Positions 41,560 to 50,039 of a stretch of DNA of 64,000 nt are shown here, piece after piece. The position numbers and the translations under genes are program-made. Where the stretch lies: positions 62,001 through 126,000 of the forward strand of contig CAWBRU010000016.1 in NCBI GenBank assembly GCA_963791325.1, written 5' to 3'. Every line of letters starts with the position of its first letter. Position 1 is the first letter of the stretch. Source of the DNA: JBEVJK01 sp963791325. Its GTDB lineage: Bacteria > Pseudomonadota > Alphaproteobacteria > Rhizobiales > Rhizobiaceae. The notes below the pieces were generated by a model, which saw nothing but the letters and a program-made list of their open reading frames with translations, searched no databases and had not been told where the DNA came from.

Positions 41560-42590
41560 TGGCGCTGGCCCGGGGCCGGCGAACCGACCGCCGGATCGAC
41601 TATTGGCCGGGCTTCGTCGACGCATTGTCGACGCTGCTTTTGACCTTCATGTTCCTGCTTTCGGTGTTCGTGCTGGCGCAGTTTCTCTTGTCGCGCGAGA
41701 TCACCGGCAAGGACGAGGTGCTCACCCGGCTGAACTCGCAGATCAACGAACTGACCCAGCTGTTGTCGCTTGAGCGGTCGAACAAGCAGGACCTCGAAGA
41801 TTCGCTTGCCAATCTGCAGGCCTCGCTGACGGCAGCGCAATCCGACAAGTCGCGGCTCGAGCAGCTTCTGGCGCAGGGCACCGGCCAGGATCAGCAAGCC
41901 AATGAGCGGATCGGCACGCTGTCCGGGGAGCTTGACCACGAGCGCCAGATCAGCCAGCGGGCGGCCTCGCAGGTCGAGCTGCTCAACCAGCAGATTTCGG
42001 CGTTGCGCAAGCAGATCGGCGCGCTCGAGCAGGCGCTCGACGTCGCCGACACCCGCGATCGCGAGTCCAACACCAAGATCGCCGACCTTGGCCGACGCCT
42101 CAACGTCGCGCTGGCGCAGCGCGTCCAGGAGCTCAACCGCTACCGGTCCGACTTCTTCGGCAGGCTGCGCGAGATCCTGTCGGACCGCGAGAACATCCGC
42201 ATCGTCGGCGATCGCTTCGTGTTCCAGTCCGAGGTGCTGTTTCCGGTCGGCTCCGACATCATCAACGCGGCCGGCCAGGAGGAGCTGAAGAAGCTCGCCG
42301 GCGCCCTCATCGAGCTGCAGAAGGAGATCCCGCCGGAGATCAACTGGGTGCTGAGGGTCGACGGCCATACCGACAACACGCCGCTGTCGGGCACGGGCCG
42401 CTTCGCCGACAATTGGGAGCTGTCGTCGGCGCGCGCCACCTCGGTGGTCAAGTTTCTGATCGAAAACGGCGTCCCGGCCAACCGGCTGGTGGCGGCGGGG
42501 TTTGGCGAGTTTCAGCCGCTCGACGCTTCCAACACGCCGGAAGCGCGCGACAAGAACCGTCGCATCGAGCTCAAGCTGACCGAGCGCTGA
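41559..42590 (+). CDS. MotB/OmpA-like peptidoglycan-binding protein
   Basis: A 343-residue partner of the MotA-like protein. Near the N-terminus, YWPGFVDALSTLLLTFMFLL is the MotB-like membrane helix with the proton-carrying Asp. Residues about 55-200 form a long coiled coil (QINELTQLLSLERSNKQDLE, SQVELLNQQISALRKQIGAL), and the C-terminus is an OmpA domain (FPVGSDIINAAGQEELKKLA, LRVDGHTDNTPLSGTGRFAD, ELSSARATSVVKFLIENGVP). The two genes overlap by 1 bp. It would link the channel to the cell wall. Confidence 0.87.
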   Translation: MALARGRRTDRRIDYWPGFVDALSTLLLTFMFLLSVFVLAQFLLSREITGKDEVLTRLNSQINELTQLLSLERSNKQDLEDSLANLQASLTAAQSDKSRLEQLLAQGTGQDQQANERIGTLSGELDHERQISQRAASQVELLNQQISALRKQIGALEQALDVADTRDRESNTKIADLGRRLNVALAQRVQELNRYRSDFFGRLREILSDRENIRIVGDRFVFQSEVLFPVGSDIINAAGQEELKKLAGALIELQKEIPPEINWVLRVDGHTDNTPLSGTGRFADNWELSSARATSVVKFLIENGVPANRLVAAGFGEFQPLDASNTPEARDKNRRIELKLTER

Positions 42591-42615
42591 GCGGAAGCAA
42601 GCCGGCCGGAACGGA

Positions 42616-44109
42616 ATGACCATGTCGTTTGCCAAGCTCGACGATCATTGCCGCCGGCTGCAGGGGCTGGAGCATGCGCTGGCCATCCTCTCCGCCGACG
42701 AGGCCACCCACATGGCGGTCGGCGGCGGCGAAAAGCGGGCCGAGGCGATGTCGACGCTGGCCGGCCTGCACCATCGCCAGGCAAGCGCGCCCGAGGTGGC
42801 CGACTGGCTGGCTGCGGCCGAGACGGAGGAACTCAACGAGGAGCAGCGCGCCGCATTGCGCGAGCTGGGGCGCAGCTATGTCAACCTCATTTGCCTGCCG
42901 ACCGAATTCGTCGAGCGTCGGACCCGCGCTACCATCCGTTGCGAGCAGCTGTGGCGCGATCTGCGGCCGAAGAACGACTGGGCGGATTTCCTGCCGGCGC
43001 TGGAAGGTGTGGTGGCGATCGTGCGCGAGGAGGCGGCACTGCGCTCGGCCGCGCTCGGCCTGCCGCCCTATGATGCGCTGATGGAGCAGTACGACCCAGG
43101 CAACCGCGAGGCCGAGATCGCGCCGCTGTTTGCCGAACTCAAGAAATTCCTGGTCGGCTTCGTGCCCGAGGCGCTCGCCGTGCAGGAAGAGCGTCTCGCC
43201 AAGTCGCCGTTGAAACCGCTCTCGGGGGTCTACCCGGTCGAGCGGCAGCGGGAGCTTGGACTGGCTTTGATGGCGGCTATCGGGTTCGACTTCACCCGCG
43301 GCAGCCTGTCGGTCTCGCATCACCCTTTCTGCGGCGGGGTGCCGACCGACGTGCGCATCACCACCCGCTACCGGACGACCGACTTCCTGTCGGCGGTGAT
43401 GGGCACCTTGCACGAGACCGGCCATGCGCTTTACGAGCAGAACCTGCCGGAGGCGTGGTCGCACTGGCCGCTGGGCAAGGCCCGCGGCATGGCGGTGCAT
43501 GAAAGTCAGAGCCTGTTCGTGGAAAAGCAGATCGGCCGCAATCCTGCCTTCTGGCGTTGGGCACTGCCGCTGGTCGAGCGCCATCTCGGCGAGGCCTGGA
43601 ACCTTGGCGACATCCTGGCGCATGTCCATCATGTCGGCCGCGGCCTGATTCGCGTCGACGCCGACGAGGTGACCTATCCGCTGCACATTATCCTGCGCTT
43701 CGACCTCGAGCGTGCGCTGGTGGCAGGCAGCCTTGCCCCGGCCGATATTCCCGAGGCCTGGGATGCGGCAATGCGCGAGATGCTCGGGCTGTCGACCCTC
43801 GACATCCCCCGGGACGGACCGATGCAGGACGTGCACTGGCCGGCCGGCGCCTTCGGCTACTTTCCGTCCTACACGCTGGGCGCGATGATGGCGGCGCAAC
43901 AATGGGCCGCGATCGCCCGCGACGACGGCAAGCTCGACGGCGAATTGGCCAACGGCCGGTTCGAGACCTTGAGCGATTGGCGCCGCCGGCAGATCTGGTC
44001 GCAGGGCTCGCGCTACTCGACCCCCGAGCTGATGCAGCGCGCCACCGGCGAGCCGCTCAACGCCGAGCACTTCACCAATCACTTGCGGGCCCGCTACGGG
44101 GCAGGCTGA
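42616..44109 (+). CDS. Thermostable carboxypeptidase Taq family (M32)
   Basis: Zinc metallocarboxypeptidase of family M32, 497 residues. The HExxH motif is HETGH at 266-270 (VMGTLHETGHALYEQNLPEA), and the third ligand region is VHESQSLFVEK; DVRITTRYRTTDF and the C-terminal GAMMAAQQWAAIA are M32 signatures. A cytosolic peptidase, no signal peptide. It follows the MotB-like gene by 25 bp. Confidence 0.93.
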   Translation: MTMSFAKLDDHCRRLQGLEHALAILSADEATHMAVGGGEKRAEAMSTLAGLHHRQASAPEVADWLAAAETEELNEEQRAALRELGRSYVNLICLPTEFVERRTRATIRCEQLWRDLRPKNDWADFLPALEGVVAIVREEAALRSAALGLPPYDALMEQYDPGNREAEIAPLFAELKKFLVGFVPEALAVQEERLAKSPLKPLSGVYPVERQRELGLALMAAIGFDFTRGSLSVSHHPFCGGVPTDVRITTRYRTTDFLSAVMGTLHETGHALYEQNLPEAWSHWPLGKARGMAVHESQSLFVEKQIGRNPAFWRWALPLVERHLGEAWNLGDILAHVHHVGRGLIRVDADEVTYPLHIILRFDLERALVAGSLAPADIPEAWDAAMREMLGLSTLDIPRDGPMQDVHWPAGAFGYFPSYTLGAMMAAQQWAAIARDDGKLDGELANGRFETLSDWRRRQIWSQGSRYSTPELMQRATGEPLNAEHFTNHLRARYGAG

Positions 44110-44127
44110 CTCGAGCTGAAGCGGGGA

Positions 44128-45933
44128 CTACTCGGCCGCGCCCGGCCAGGCGCCTGAGCCGGCCTCGAACTGCAGCTTGGCGAGCCTGGCATAGAGCCCG
44201 CCGGCCTTCGACAGGCTGCGGTGAGTGCCCTCCTCGACGATGCGGCCTTCGTCCAGCACCAGGATCCGGTCGGCCCTGAGCACGGTCGCCAGGCGGTGCG
44301 CAATCACCAGCGTGGTCCGGCCACGCATCAGCCGCTCGAGCGCGGTCTGCACCAGTGTCTCGCTTTCGGCATCGAGCGCCGAGGTCGCCTCGTCGAGCAA
44401 CAGGATCGGCGCATCGCGCAGGATGGCGCGGGCGATCGCGATGCGCTGGCGCTGGCCGCCCGACAAGGTGACGCCGCGCTCGCCGACCATCGTCTCGTAG
44501 CCGCGTGGCAGGCGGGCGATGAAGTCGGCGGCAAGGGCGGCCTGGGCGGCGCGTTCGATGTCGGCCGGCGCGGCACCGGGCCTTCCGAACGCGATGTTTT
44601 CGCCGATGGTCGCTGCGTAGATGGTCGTGTCCTGCGGCACGATCGCCACCCTGCTGCGGACCGTCGCCAGATCGGCTTCGCGCAGGTCGACGCCGTCGAT
44701 CAGCACTTGACCGCGCGCCGGGTCGTAGAAGCGCAGGATCAGCGAGAAGATGGTGCTCTTGCCGGCGCCGGATGGGCCGACGATGGCGACCGTTTCGCCG
44801 GGCCGCGCGTGGAAGGAGAGCTCGTGGAGTGCGGAGCGGTCGGGGCGCTCGGGATAGCTGAACGACACGTCGCGGAAGGTCAATGCGCCCTTGCCCTCGG
44901 CCGGCAGCGGCTTCGGCGCGGCCGGTTCGGGCAGGTTCGGCTGCTCGGCCAAGAGCTCGGCCAGCCGCTCGGCGGCGCCGGCCGCCTGCGACAACTCGCC
45001 CCAAACCTCCGAAAGCGCCCCGAGTGCGCCTGCCGCGAACACCGAATAGAGCAGGAATTGGCCGAGCGTGCCCGGCGACAGCGTCCCCGAGAGCACGTCG
45101 CGGGAGCCGAACCAGAGCACCCCGACGACGGACGAAAAGACGGCGAAGATGGCGAAGAAGGTGAGCAGCGCCCGCGCCAAAGTCGAGCGCCGCGCCGCCT
45201 CGAACGCCTCGTCGACTTCGCCGCCATAGCGCGCCGCAGCGAGCGGCTCGTTGGTGAAGGCCTGCAGCGTCCGCACCGCGCCGATCTGCTCGCTGGCATA
45301 GGCGGTGGCTGCGGCGAGCGTGTCCTGCGCCCGGCGGGAGCGCCGCCGCACCGAGCGGCCGAACCCGACCATCGGCAGCACCACGATCGGGATGGCGATC
45401 AACACCAGGCCGGACAGCTTCGGGCTGGTGACCACCATCATCGCCACCGCACCCAGTCCGAGGATCGCATTGCGCAGCGCCAGCGACGCCGTCGAGCCGA
45501 CCGCCGATTTGATCTGCGTGGTGTCGGCGGCGAGCCGCGAGACGATCTCGCCGGAATGCGACCTGTCGAAGAAGGCCGGCGAGAGCCGAGTGACGTGGGC
45601 GAACACGTCGCGCCTGAGATCGGCGACGACCCGCTCCCCGAGCGTGATAACGAAATAGTAGCGGCCCGCCGACGCCAGCGCGAGCAGCGCCGCAATGACG
45701 ATGAGCATCGAGAAGTAGTTGGCGATGAAGGCCGAATCGCCCGAGCTGAAGCCGTGGTCGATCATGCGGCGGACGGCCAGCGGCAAGGTCAGCGTCGTCG
45801 CTGCGGCAACCAGCAGGAAGACGACCGACAGGGACAGCTTGACGCGATAGCGGGCGAGATAAGGGAAAAGCTGCGCCAGCGGCCGCAGGGAGCGGCGCCG
45901 CGATCGCTCGTCCTCAGCCGTTGGCTCGGCCAT
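44128..45933 (-). CDS. ABC exporter (MsbA-like, fused membrane and ATPase domains)
   Basis: A 601-residue half-transporter. Residues about 20-310 form the six-helix exporter domain (ARYRVKLSLSVVFLLVAAAT, AHVTRLSPAFFDRSHSGEIV). The ATPase domain follows with Walker A GPSGAGKSTIFSLILRFYDP, Q-loop VAIVPQDTTIYAATIGENIA, signature LSGGQRQRIAIARAIL, Walker B PILLLDEATSALD and switch LVIAHRLATVLRA. MsbA-like or multidrug exporters look the same, so the cargo is open. It is convergent with the M32 gene. Confidence 0.92.
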   Translation of the reverse strand: MAEPTAEDERSRRRSLRPLAQLFPYLARYRVKLSLSVVFLLVAAATTLTLPLAVRRMIDHGFSSGDSAFIANYFSMLIVIAALLALASAGRYYFVITLGERVVADLRRDVFAHVTRLSPAFFDRSHSGEIVSRLAADTTQIKSAVGSTASLALRNAILGLGAVAMMVVTSPKLSGLVLIAIPIVVLPMVGFGRSVRRRSRRAQDTLAAATAYASEQIGAVRTLQAFTNEPLAAARYGGEVDEAFEAARRSTLARALLTFFAIFAVFSSVVGVLWFGSRDVLSGTLSPGTLGQFLLYSVFAAGALGALSEVWGELSQAAGAAERLAELLAEQPNLPEPAAPKPLPAEGKGALTFRDVSFSYPERPDRSALHELSFHARPGETVAIVGPSGAGKSTIFSLILRFYDPARGQVLIDGVDLREADLATVRSRVAIVPQDTTIYAATIGENIAFGRPGAAPADIERAAQAALAADFIARLPRGYETMVGERGVTLSGGQRQRIAIARAILRDAPILLLDEATSALDAESETLVQTALERLMRGRTTLVIAHRLATVLRADRILVLDEGRIVEEGTHRSLSKAGGLYARLAKLQFEAGSGAWPGAAE

Positions 45934-45974
45934 ATGCAGGCTCTCCGATAGGGCGCGATCGTCTCGGGCCGGCC

Positions 45975-46003
45975 TTGTGATTCATGGGCGGCTGCTGTAT
46001 AGG
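45975..46003 (+). promoter_or_regulatory. Candidate sigma-70 promoter of rpmE
   Basis: TTGTGA (45975-45980), 17-bp spacer, TATAGG (45998-46003). The rpmE ATG is 118 bp downstream, so a 5' leader of about 110 nt would be made. Confidence 0.5.
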
Positions 46004-46120
46004 GCCAGCCGATCGATTGTGAAGCCGTACCTGTCCCAGGGCGCGGCTTCAAGTTTTGAGAGTGGGTGACATCGCCGCATGCGGTTGGCACCACCCTCCG
46101 TGAACTGCGGAAGCAACCCG

Positions 46121-46342
46121 ATGAAAACCGACATCCATCCCAACTATCACATGATCAAGGTCGTCATGACCGACGGCAGCGAGTACCAGACCCGCTCGAC
46201 GTGGGGCAAGGAAGGCGACACCCTTCACCTCGACATCGATCCGACCACCCACCCGGCGTGGACCGGCGGCCAGCAGCATCTGCTCGACCGCGGCGGACGG
46301 CTCTCCAAGTTCAAGAAGCGCTACGAGGGGCTGGGGATCTAG
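46121..46342 (+). CDS. rpmE: 50S ribosomal protein L31
   Basis: Ribosomal protein of the large subunit, 73 residues, starting MKTDIHPNYHMIKVVMTDGS and ending with the L31 block GRLSKFKKRYEGLGI. The zinc-binding Cys residues of the C+ type are absent, so this is a zinc-independent form, as is usual in alphaproteobacteria. An upstream in-frame ATG at 46079 is not used. Followed by a terminator. Confidence 0.96.
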   Translation: MKTDIHPNYHMIKVVMTDGSEYQTRSTWGKEGDTLHLDIDPTTHPAWTGGQQHLLDRGGRLSKFKKRYEGLGI

Positions 46343-46364
46343 CTTTTCGCCATCAGCGGCACCG

Positions 46365-46388
46365 AAGCCCCGCTGCGCGGGGCTTTTT
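46365..46388 (+). terminator. Rho-independent terminator of rpmE
   Basis: AAGCCCCGC (46365-46373), loop TGC, GCGGGGCTT (46377-46385), with T run 46384-46388. It starts 22 bp after the rpmE stop. Confidence 0.9.
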
Positions 46389-46479
46389 CATTGCGGCCAG
46401 GCAGGCGTCCCGCAGCAGAGCATCCGCCGGCCGGCAGCTCCTGCCAGGAACCGGCGGCAGCCATGCTATGATGCCCGCG

Positions 46480-47166
46480 ATGTCGCGCTCCGAACGGCTG
46501 CTCGCTCTCGTCCAAGCCCTGCGCCGGCGTCGCACGCCGGTGAGCCGCCGGGAGCTGGCAGCCGAACTCGACATCAGCCTGCGCACCCTCTACCGCGACA
46601 TCGCCAGCCTGCAAGGACAAGGCGCCGAGATCGTCGGCGAGCCCGGCCTCGGCTACATCTTGAAGCCGGGCTTCATGCTGCCGCCGCTGATGTTTACGGA
46701 AGACGAGATCGAGGCGCTGGTGCTCGGCTCCCGCTGGGTGGCCAAGCAGCCAGACCAGCGGCTCTCCGGCGCCGGCCGGAACGCCCTCGCCAAGATCGCC
46801 GCGGTGCTGCCGGACGACCTGCGTGCGGCACTCGAAGCCACCCCCCTCCTGGTCGGCCCGCCATCGGTGGCCGTGGAGAAGATCGATCTCGGGATCCTGC
46901 GCAAGGCCATCCGTGCCGAACGCAAATTGACCATCGTCTATGCCGGTCCCGAGGGCGAGAGCCGGCGGACGATCTGGCCCTTCGCCCTCGGTTTCTTCGA
47001 GCGCGCCCGCGTCGTCGCCGCCTGGTGCGAGCTCCGGCAGGATTATCGCCATTTCCGCAGCGATCGCATCGCCGCGGCCCTGCCGAGCGACGTCCGCTAT
47101 CCGCAGCGGCGGCAGGCGCTGCTCAAGGCGTGGCGTGCCAGACACGGAATTCCGCTGCAGCAATGA
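46480..47166 (+). CDS. WYL-domain transcriptional regulator (YafY/DeoR-type HTH)
   Basis: A 228-residue regulator starting MSRSERLLALVQALRRRRTP. The winged helix is VSRRELAAELDISLRTLYRD, IASLQGQGAEIVGEPGLGY; the C-terminal WYL-type domain contains KLTIVYAGPEGESRRTIWPF and VVAAWCELRQDYRHFRSDRI. Two nearby ATGs (46468, 46471) are alternatives. WYL regulators of this size often act on a neighbouring VOC gene; here one follows at 47235, 68 bp downstream. Confidence 0.9.
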   Translation: MSRSERLLALVQALRRRRTPVSRRELAAELDISLRTLYRDIASLQGQGAEIVGEPGLGYILKPGFMLPPLMFTEDEIEALVLGSRWVAKQPDQRLSGAGRNALAKIAAVLPDDLRAALEATPLLVGPPSVAVEKIDLGILRKAIRAERKLTIVYAGPEGESRRTIWPFALGFFERARVVAAWCELRQDYRHFRSDRIAAALPSDVRYPQRRQALLKAWRARHGIPLQQ

Positions 47167-47234
47167 CCGATGCTGACAGAATCTGGCAACGGCGTCGGCT
47201 ATCTGCTGGCCTCACCAACACGGAGACCAGTGCA

Positions 47235-47600
47235 ATGTTCAGCTCATCCCAGATGCTCATCTATGTGGCAGATCCGGCCGCCAGCACAGCTTTCTACCGG
47301 TCCCTTTTCGATCGCGAGCCGGTCGAGGCCTCGCCGAACTTCGCAGCTTTCGACCTCGACGGCTTTACCCTGGCTTTGTGGGCGCGCGACAAGGTCGAGC
47401 CGGCCGCGGACCGGGCCGGCAGCAGCGCCGAACTGGTGCTGATCGTCGATCAGGCGGGCGCGGTCGATCGGCTCTGGGCCGATTGGCAAGGCCGCGGCGT
47501 CGCGGTCATCCAGCCGCCGACGGACCTCTATTTCGGCCGCACCTTCGCGGCGCTCGACCCGGACGGCCACCGGCTGCGCGTCTGCGCACCGACAGCGTAG
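47235..47600 (+). CDS. VOC-family (glyoxalase/bleomycin resistance-like) protein
   Basis: A 121-residue single VOC module: MLIYVADPAASTAFYRSLFD, PNFAAFDLDGFTLALWARDK, VDRLWADWQGRGVAVIQPPT and FGRTFAALDPDGHRLRV are the paired beta-alpha-beta-beta-beta units. The usual metal ligand His near the start is absent (MLIYVADP), so catalytic activity is uncertain. Probably paired with the WYL regulator upstream. The substrate is unknown. Confidence 0.82.
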   Translation: MFSSSQMLIYVADPAASTAFYRSLFDREPVEASPNFAAFDLDGFTLALWARDKVEPAADRAGSSAELVLIVDQAGAVDRLWADWQGRGVAVIQPPTDLYFGRTFAALDPDGHRLRVCAPTA

Positions 47601-47613
47601 GGAGGGCTCGGCC

Positions 47614-48054
47614 ATGGAACGCAATCGGCATTGGCTCGCGGTCGCTTCGGCCGAACATGTGCGGATCGGCCAAGCGCACGGCTTCACGCAGGTCAACCAT
47701 GGCAAGCTTGCCCCGCTGCGGCGGCTGCGGCCGGGCGACGGCATCGTCACCTACTCGCCGACCGAAACGTTCGGCGGCAAGGACCGGCTGCAGGCGTTCA
47801 CTGCGATCGGCATCGTCGAAGAGGGCGAGCCCTGGCAGGTCGATCTCGGTGAGGGCTTCGCCCCGTTTCGCCGCCGAGTCCGATGGGCCGAGGCCACACC
47901 GGCGCCGATCGGCCCGCTGCGCGACCGCTTGACATTGACGACCGACAACCCGAACTGGGGCTTTCTGCTGCGCCGTGGCCTGCTGCCTCTGGCGGCTGCG
48001 GACTTCCAGCGGATCGCCGACGCGATGGGCGCCGACGCGCTCAGCGCGGCTTGA
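47614..48054 (+). CDS. EVE-domain protein
   Basis: A 146-residue protein of the EVE (PUA-like) fold: NHWLAVASAEHV-like start, QVNHGKLAPLRRLRPGDGIV, TYSPTETFGGKDRLQAFTAI, GEPWQVDLGEGFAPFRRRV. EVE domains recognise modified bases in DNA or RNA, and stand-alone EVE proteins are widespread. Its stop overlaps the 3' end of the convergent SelW-like gene by 14 bp. Starts 13 bp after the VOC gene. Confidence 0.82.
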   Translation: MERNRHWLAVASAEHVRIGQAHGFTQVNHGKLAPLRRLRPGDGIVTYSPTETFGGKDRLQAFTAIGIVEEGEPWQVDLGEGFAPFRRRVRWAEATPAPIGPLRDRLTLTTDNPNWGFLLRRGLLPLAAADFQRIADAMGADALSAA

Positions 48055-48352
48055 CGGCGTCGGCCTTGGCCCGGTCGGCGTGGCCAAGCGGGCGGCCGGG
48101 ATCGAACACGTCGCGGACCCGCTGCTTGAGCTCAGCAGCGTCGGGAAAGCCGCCGTCGCGCTTGCGGTCCCAGATCAGCTTGCCGTCGCAGGCGATGGTG
48201 AACACGCCACCCGTTCCGGGCTCCAGCGTCACTTCGGCGAGCTCGCCGCCGAAGGTCGAGAGCAATTCCTGCGCCATCCAGGCCGCCCGCAACAGCCACT
48301 GGCATTGGGTGCAGTAGGTGATGCGGACCTTTGGCCTCGTGGCTGTCGTCAT
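48041..48352 (-). CDS. SelT/SelW/SelH-family (Rdx) thioredoxin-like protein
   Basis: A 103-residue thioredoxin-like protein with a CxxC motif near the N-terminus (RITYCTQCQWLLRAAWMAQE) and the family end GGVFTIACDGKLIWDRKRDG and FPDAAELKQRVRDVFDPG. Selenoprotein W homologues with Cys in place of Sec. Function in bacteria is unknown; redox or metal-related roles are guessed. It begins 9 bp after yebC on the same strand. Confidence 0.88.
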   Translation of the reverse strand: MTTATRPKVRITYCTQCQWLLRAAWMAQELLSTFGGELAEVTLEPGTGGVFTIACDGKLIWDRKRDGGFPDAAELKQRVRDVFDPGRPLGHADRAKADAVKPR

Positions 48353-48361
48353 CGCAGCGCC

Positions 48362-49111
48362 TTAGGCAGCGCTCAGCTTGGCCAAAGTGGCGTCGTCGAC
48401 CTCGAAATTGGCATAGACGTTCTGGACGTCGTCATCGTCCTCGAGCGTGGCGACCAGCTTCATCAACGACTGCGCCCGTTCTTCGTCGACCGGAACATTG
48501 GTCTGCGGCCGCCAGATCACCTTCACCAATTCGGCCTCGCCGAGTGCGGTCTCCAATGCCTTCGACACCTCGCCGATGTTTTCGAAGGCGCAGATGATCG
48601 TATGGCCCTCGCCGTCCGATTGAACATCGTCGGCGCCCGCCTCGATCGCCGCGTCCATCACCGCTTCGGCGCTGCCGGCGCTCGCCGCATAGACGATCTC
48701 GCCGACCCGGTCCCACAGGAACGAGACCGAACCGGTCTCGCCCATCGCCCCGCCTGCCTTGGTAAAGGCGGCGCGCACGTTGGAGGCCGAGCGGTTGCGG
48801 TTGTCGGTCAGTGCCTCGACGATCACCGCCACGCCGCCGGGGCCATAGCCCTCGTAGCGAACCTCCTCATAATTTTCCGAGTCGCCGCCGGCCGCCTTGT
48901 TGATCGCCCGCTGGATGTTGTCCTTGGGCATCGACTCGGCCCTGGCGTTCTGCACCGCGAGCCTCAGCCGCGGGTTCATCGCCGGATCGGGCACGCCCTG
49001 CTTGGCGGCCACGGTGATTTCGCGCGCCAGCTTGGAGAAGATCTTCGAGCGCACCGCGTCCTGCCGCCCCTTGCGGTGCATGATGTTCTTGAACTGTGAA
49101 TGGCCGGCCAT
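48362..49111 (-). CDS. yebC: YebC/PmpR-family protein
   Basis: A 249-residue YebC-family protein (also TACO1), which in recent work supports translation of proline-rich segments and in older work was called a transcriptional regulator. Starts MAGHSQFKNIMHRKGRQDA and has GYGPGGVAVIVEALTDNRNR, FTKAGGAMGETGSVSFLWDR and DDVQNVYANFEVDDATL, all family blocks. It usually sits just upstream of ruvC, but ruvC is about 40 kb away here. Confidence 0.96.
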   Translation of the reverse strand: MAGHSQFKNIMHRKGRQDAVRSKIFSKLAREITVAAKQGVPDPAMNPRLRLAVQNARAESMPKDNIQRAINKAAGGDSENYEEVRYEGYGPGGVAVIVEALTDNRNRSASNVRAAFTKAGGAMGETGSVSFLWDRVGEIVYAASAGSAEAVMDAAIEAGADDVQSDGEGHTIICAFENIGEVSKALETALGEAELVKVIWRPQTNVPVDEERAQSLMKLVATLEDDDDVQNVYANFEVDDATLAKLSAA

Positions 49112-49158
49112 GTCGCCCCTGTTCGCACCAGATGTTCCAGCTGTGAGGAATGGCGCGC

Positions 49159-49187
49159 TATATAGATAAATCGCCGGCCAAGGTCCA
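49159..49187 (-). promoter_or_regulatory. Candidate promoter of yebC
   Basis: On the minus strand TGGACC (49182-49187), 17-bp spacer, TATATA (49159-49164), about 47 bp before the yebC start. The -10 is good and the -35 weak. Confidence 0.4.
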
Positions 49188-49214
49188 GCAGGGGGCCCTG
49201 CGGCGGGACCCGTC

Positions 49215-49970
49215 TCAGGCGTGCGGATTACCTCCCTTGCGGCGCCGGGCGAGCATGTTCAACCCTTCGACCAGCGCCGAGAAACCCATCGCCGCGTAGA
49301 TGTAGCCTTTGGGCACGTGGTAGCCCATGCCGTCGGCGATCAGCGTCATGCCGATCATCAGCAGGAAGCCGAGCGCCAGCATGACGATGGTCGGATTGCG
49401 GGCGATGAAGTTGGCGAGCGGCGTCGCCGCCAGCATCATCACCGACACCGCCACGATCACCGCGATATACATGATCGCGATCTCGTCGGTCATGCCGACC
49501 GCGGTGATGATCGAATTGATCGAGAACACCAGGTCGAGCAGCAGGATCTGAAAGATGGCGGCGCCGAGCGTCATCTTCAGCGTCTGGCCGACCATGGTGT
49601 CCTTGTGGTCGGCCGGGTCGACGGTGTGATGGATCTCCTTGGTTGCCTTCCAGACCAGAAACAAGCCGCCGGCGATCAGGATCAGATCGCGCCAGGAGAA
49701 GCCGTGTCCGAACACGGAAAACACCGGCGCGGTCAGCTGCACGATGATCGAGATGGTGGCGAGCAGAACGAGCCGCATGATCAGCGCCGCGCCGATGCCC
49801 AGCCGGCGGGCGCGCACCTGCTGCTCTTTCGGCAGCTTGTTGGTCAGGATGGAGATGAAGATCAGATTGTCGATGCCGAGCACCACCTCGAGCACGATCA
49901 AGGTGAGCAAGGCTACCCAGGCGGTCGGATCGGTGACGAAAGAAAAATGCGGGGCGATCACCTCGACCAT
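49215..49970 (-). CDS. TerC-family integral membrane protein
   Basis: A 251-residue TerC/Alx-like membrane protein with about seven hydrophobic helices. Family blocks: ALLTLIVLEVVLGIDNLIFI (with the conserved Glu and Asp), KLPKEQQVRARRLGIGAALI, LLLDLVFSINSIITAVGMTD. TerC proteins are linked to metal export (Mn) and tellurite resistance; substrate not known here. It lies after the frameshifted ymdB-type gene. Confidence 0.92.
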   Translation of the reverse strand: MVEVIAPHFSFVTDPTAWVALLTLIVLEVVLGIDNLIFISILTNKLPKEQQVRARRLGIGAALIMRLVLLATISIIVQLTAPVFSVFGHGFSWRDLILIAGGLFLVWKATKEIHHTVDPADHKDTMVGQTLKMTLGAAIFQILLLDLVFSINSIITAVGMTDEIAIMYIAVIVAVSVMMLAATPLANFIARNPTIVMLALGFLLMIGMTLIADGMGYHVPKGYIYAAMGFSALVEGLNMLARRRKGGNPHA

Positions 49971-50039
49971 CGGCAGCGCGTGTCCTCACGACATTGAAGG
50001 TCCGGCACAGGTATGGTCTGTGCCCGCCAGCGTCAATGA

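Noticed and set aside
40540..42590. MotA/MotB-like pair as the ZorA/ZorB core of a Zorya phage-defence system
   Set aside because: The next gene is an M32 carboxypeptidase and no ZorC, ZorD or ZorE-type helicase/nuclease is nearby; the pair looks like a cell-wall motor.
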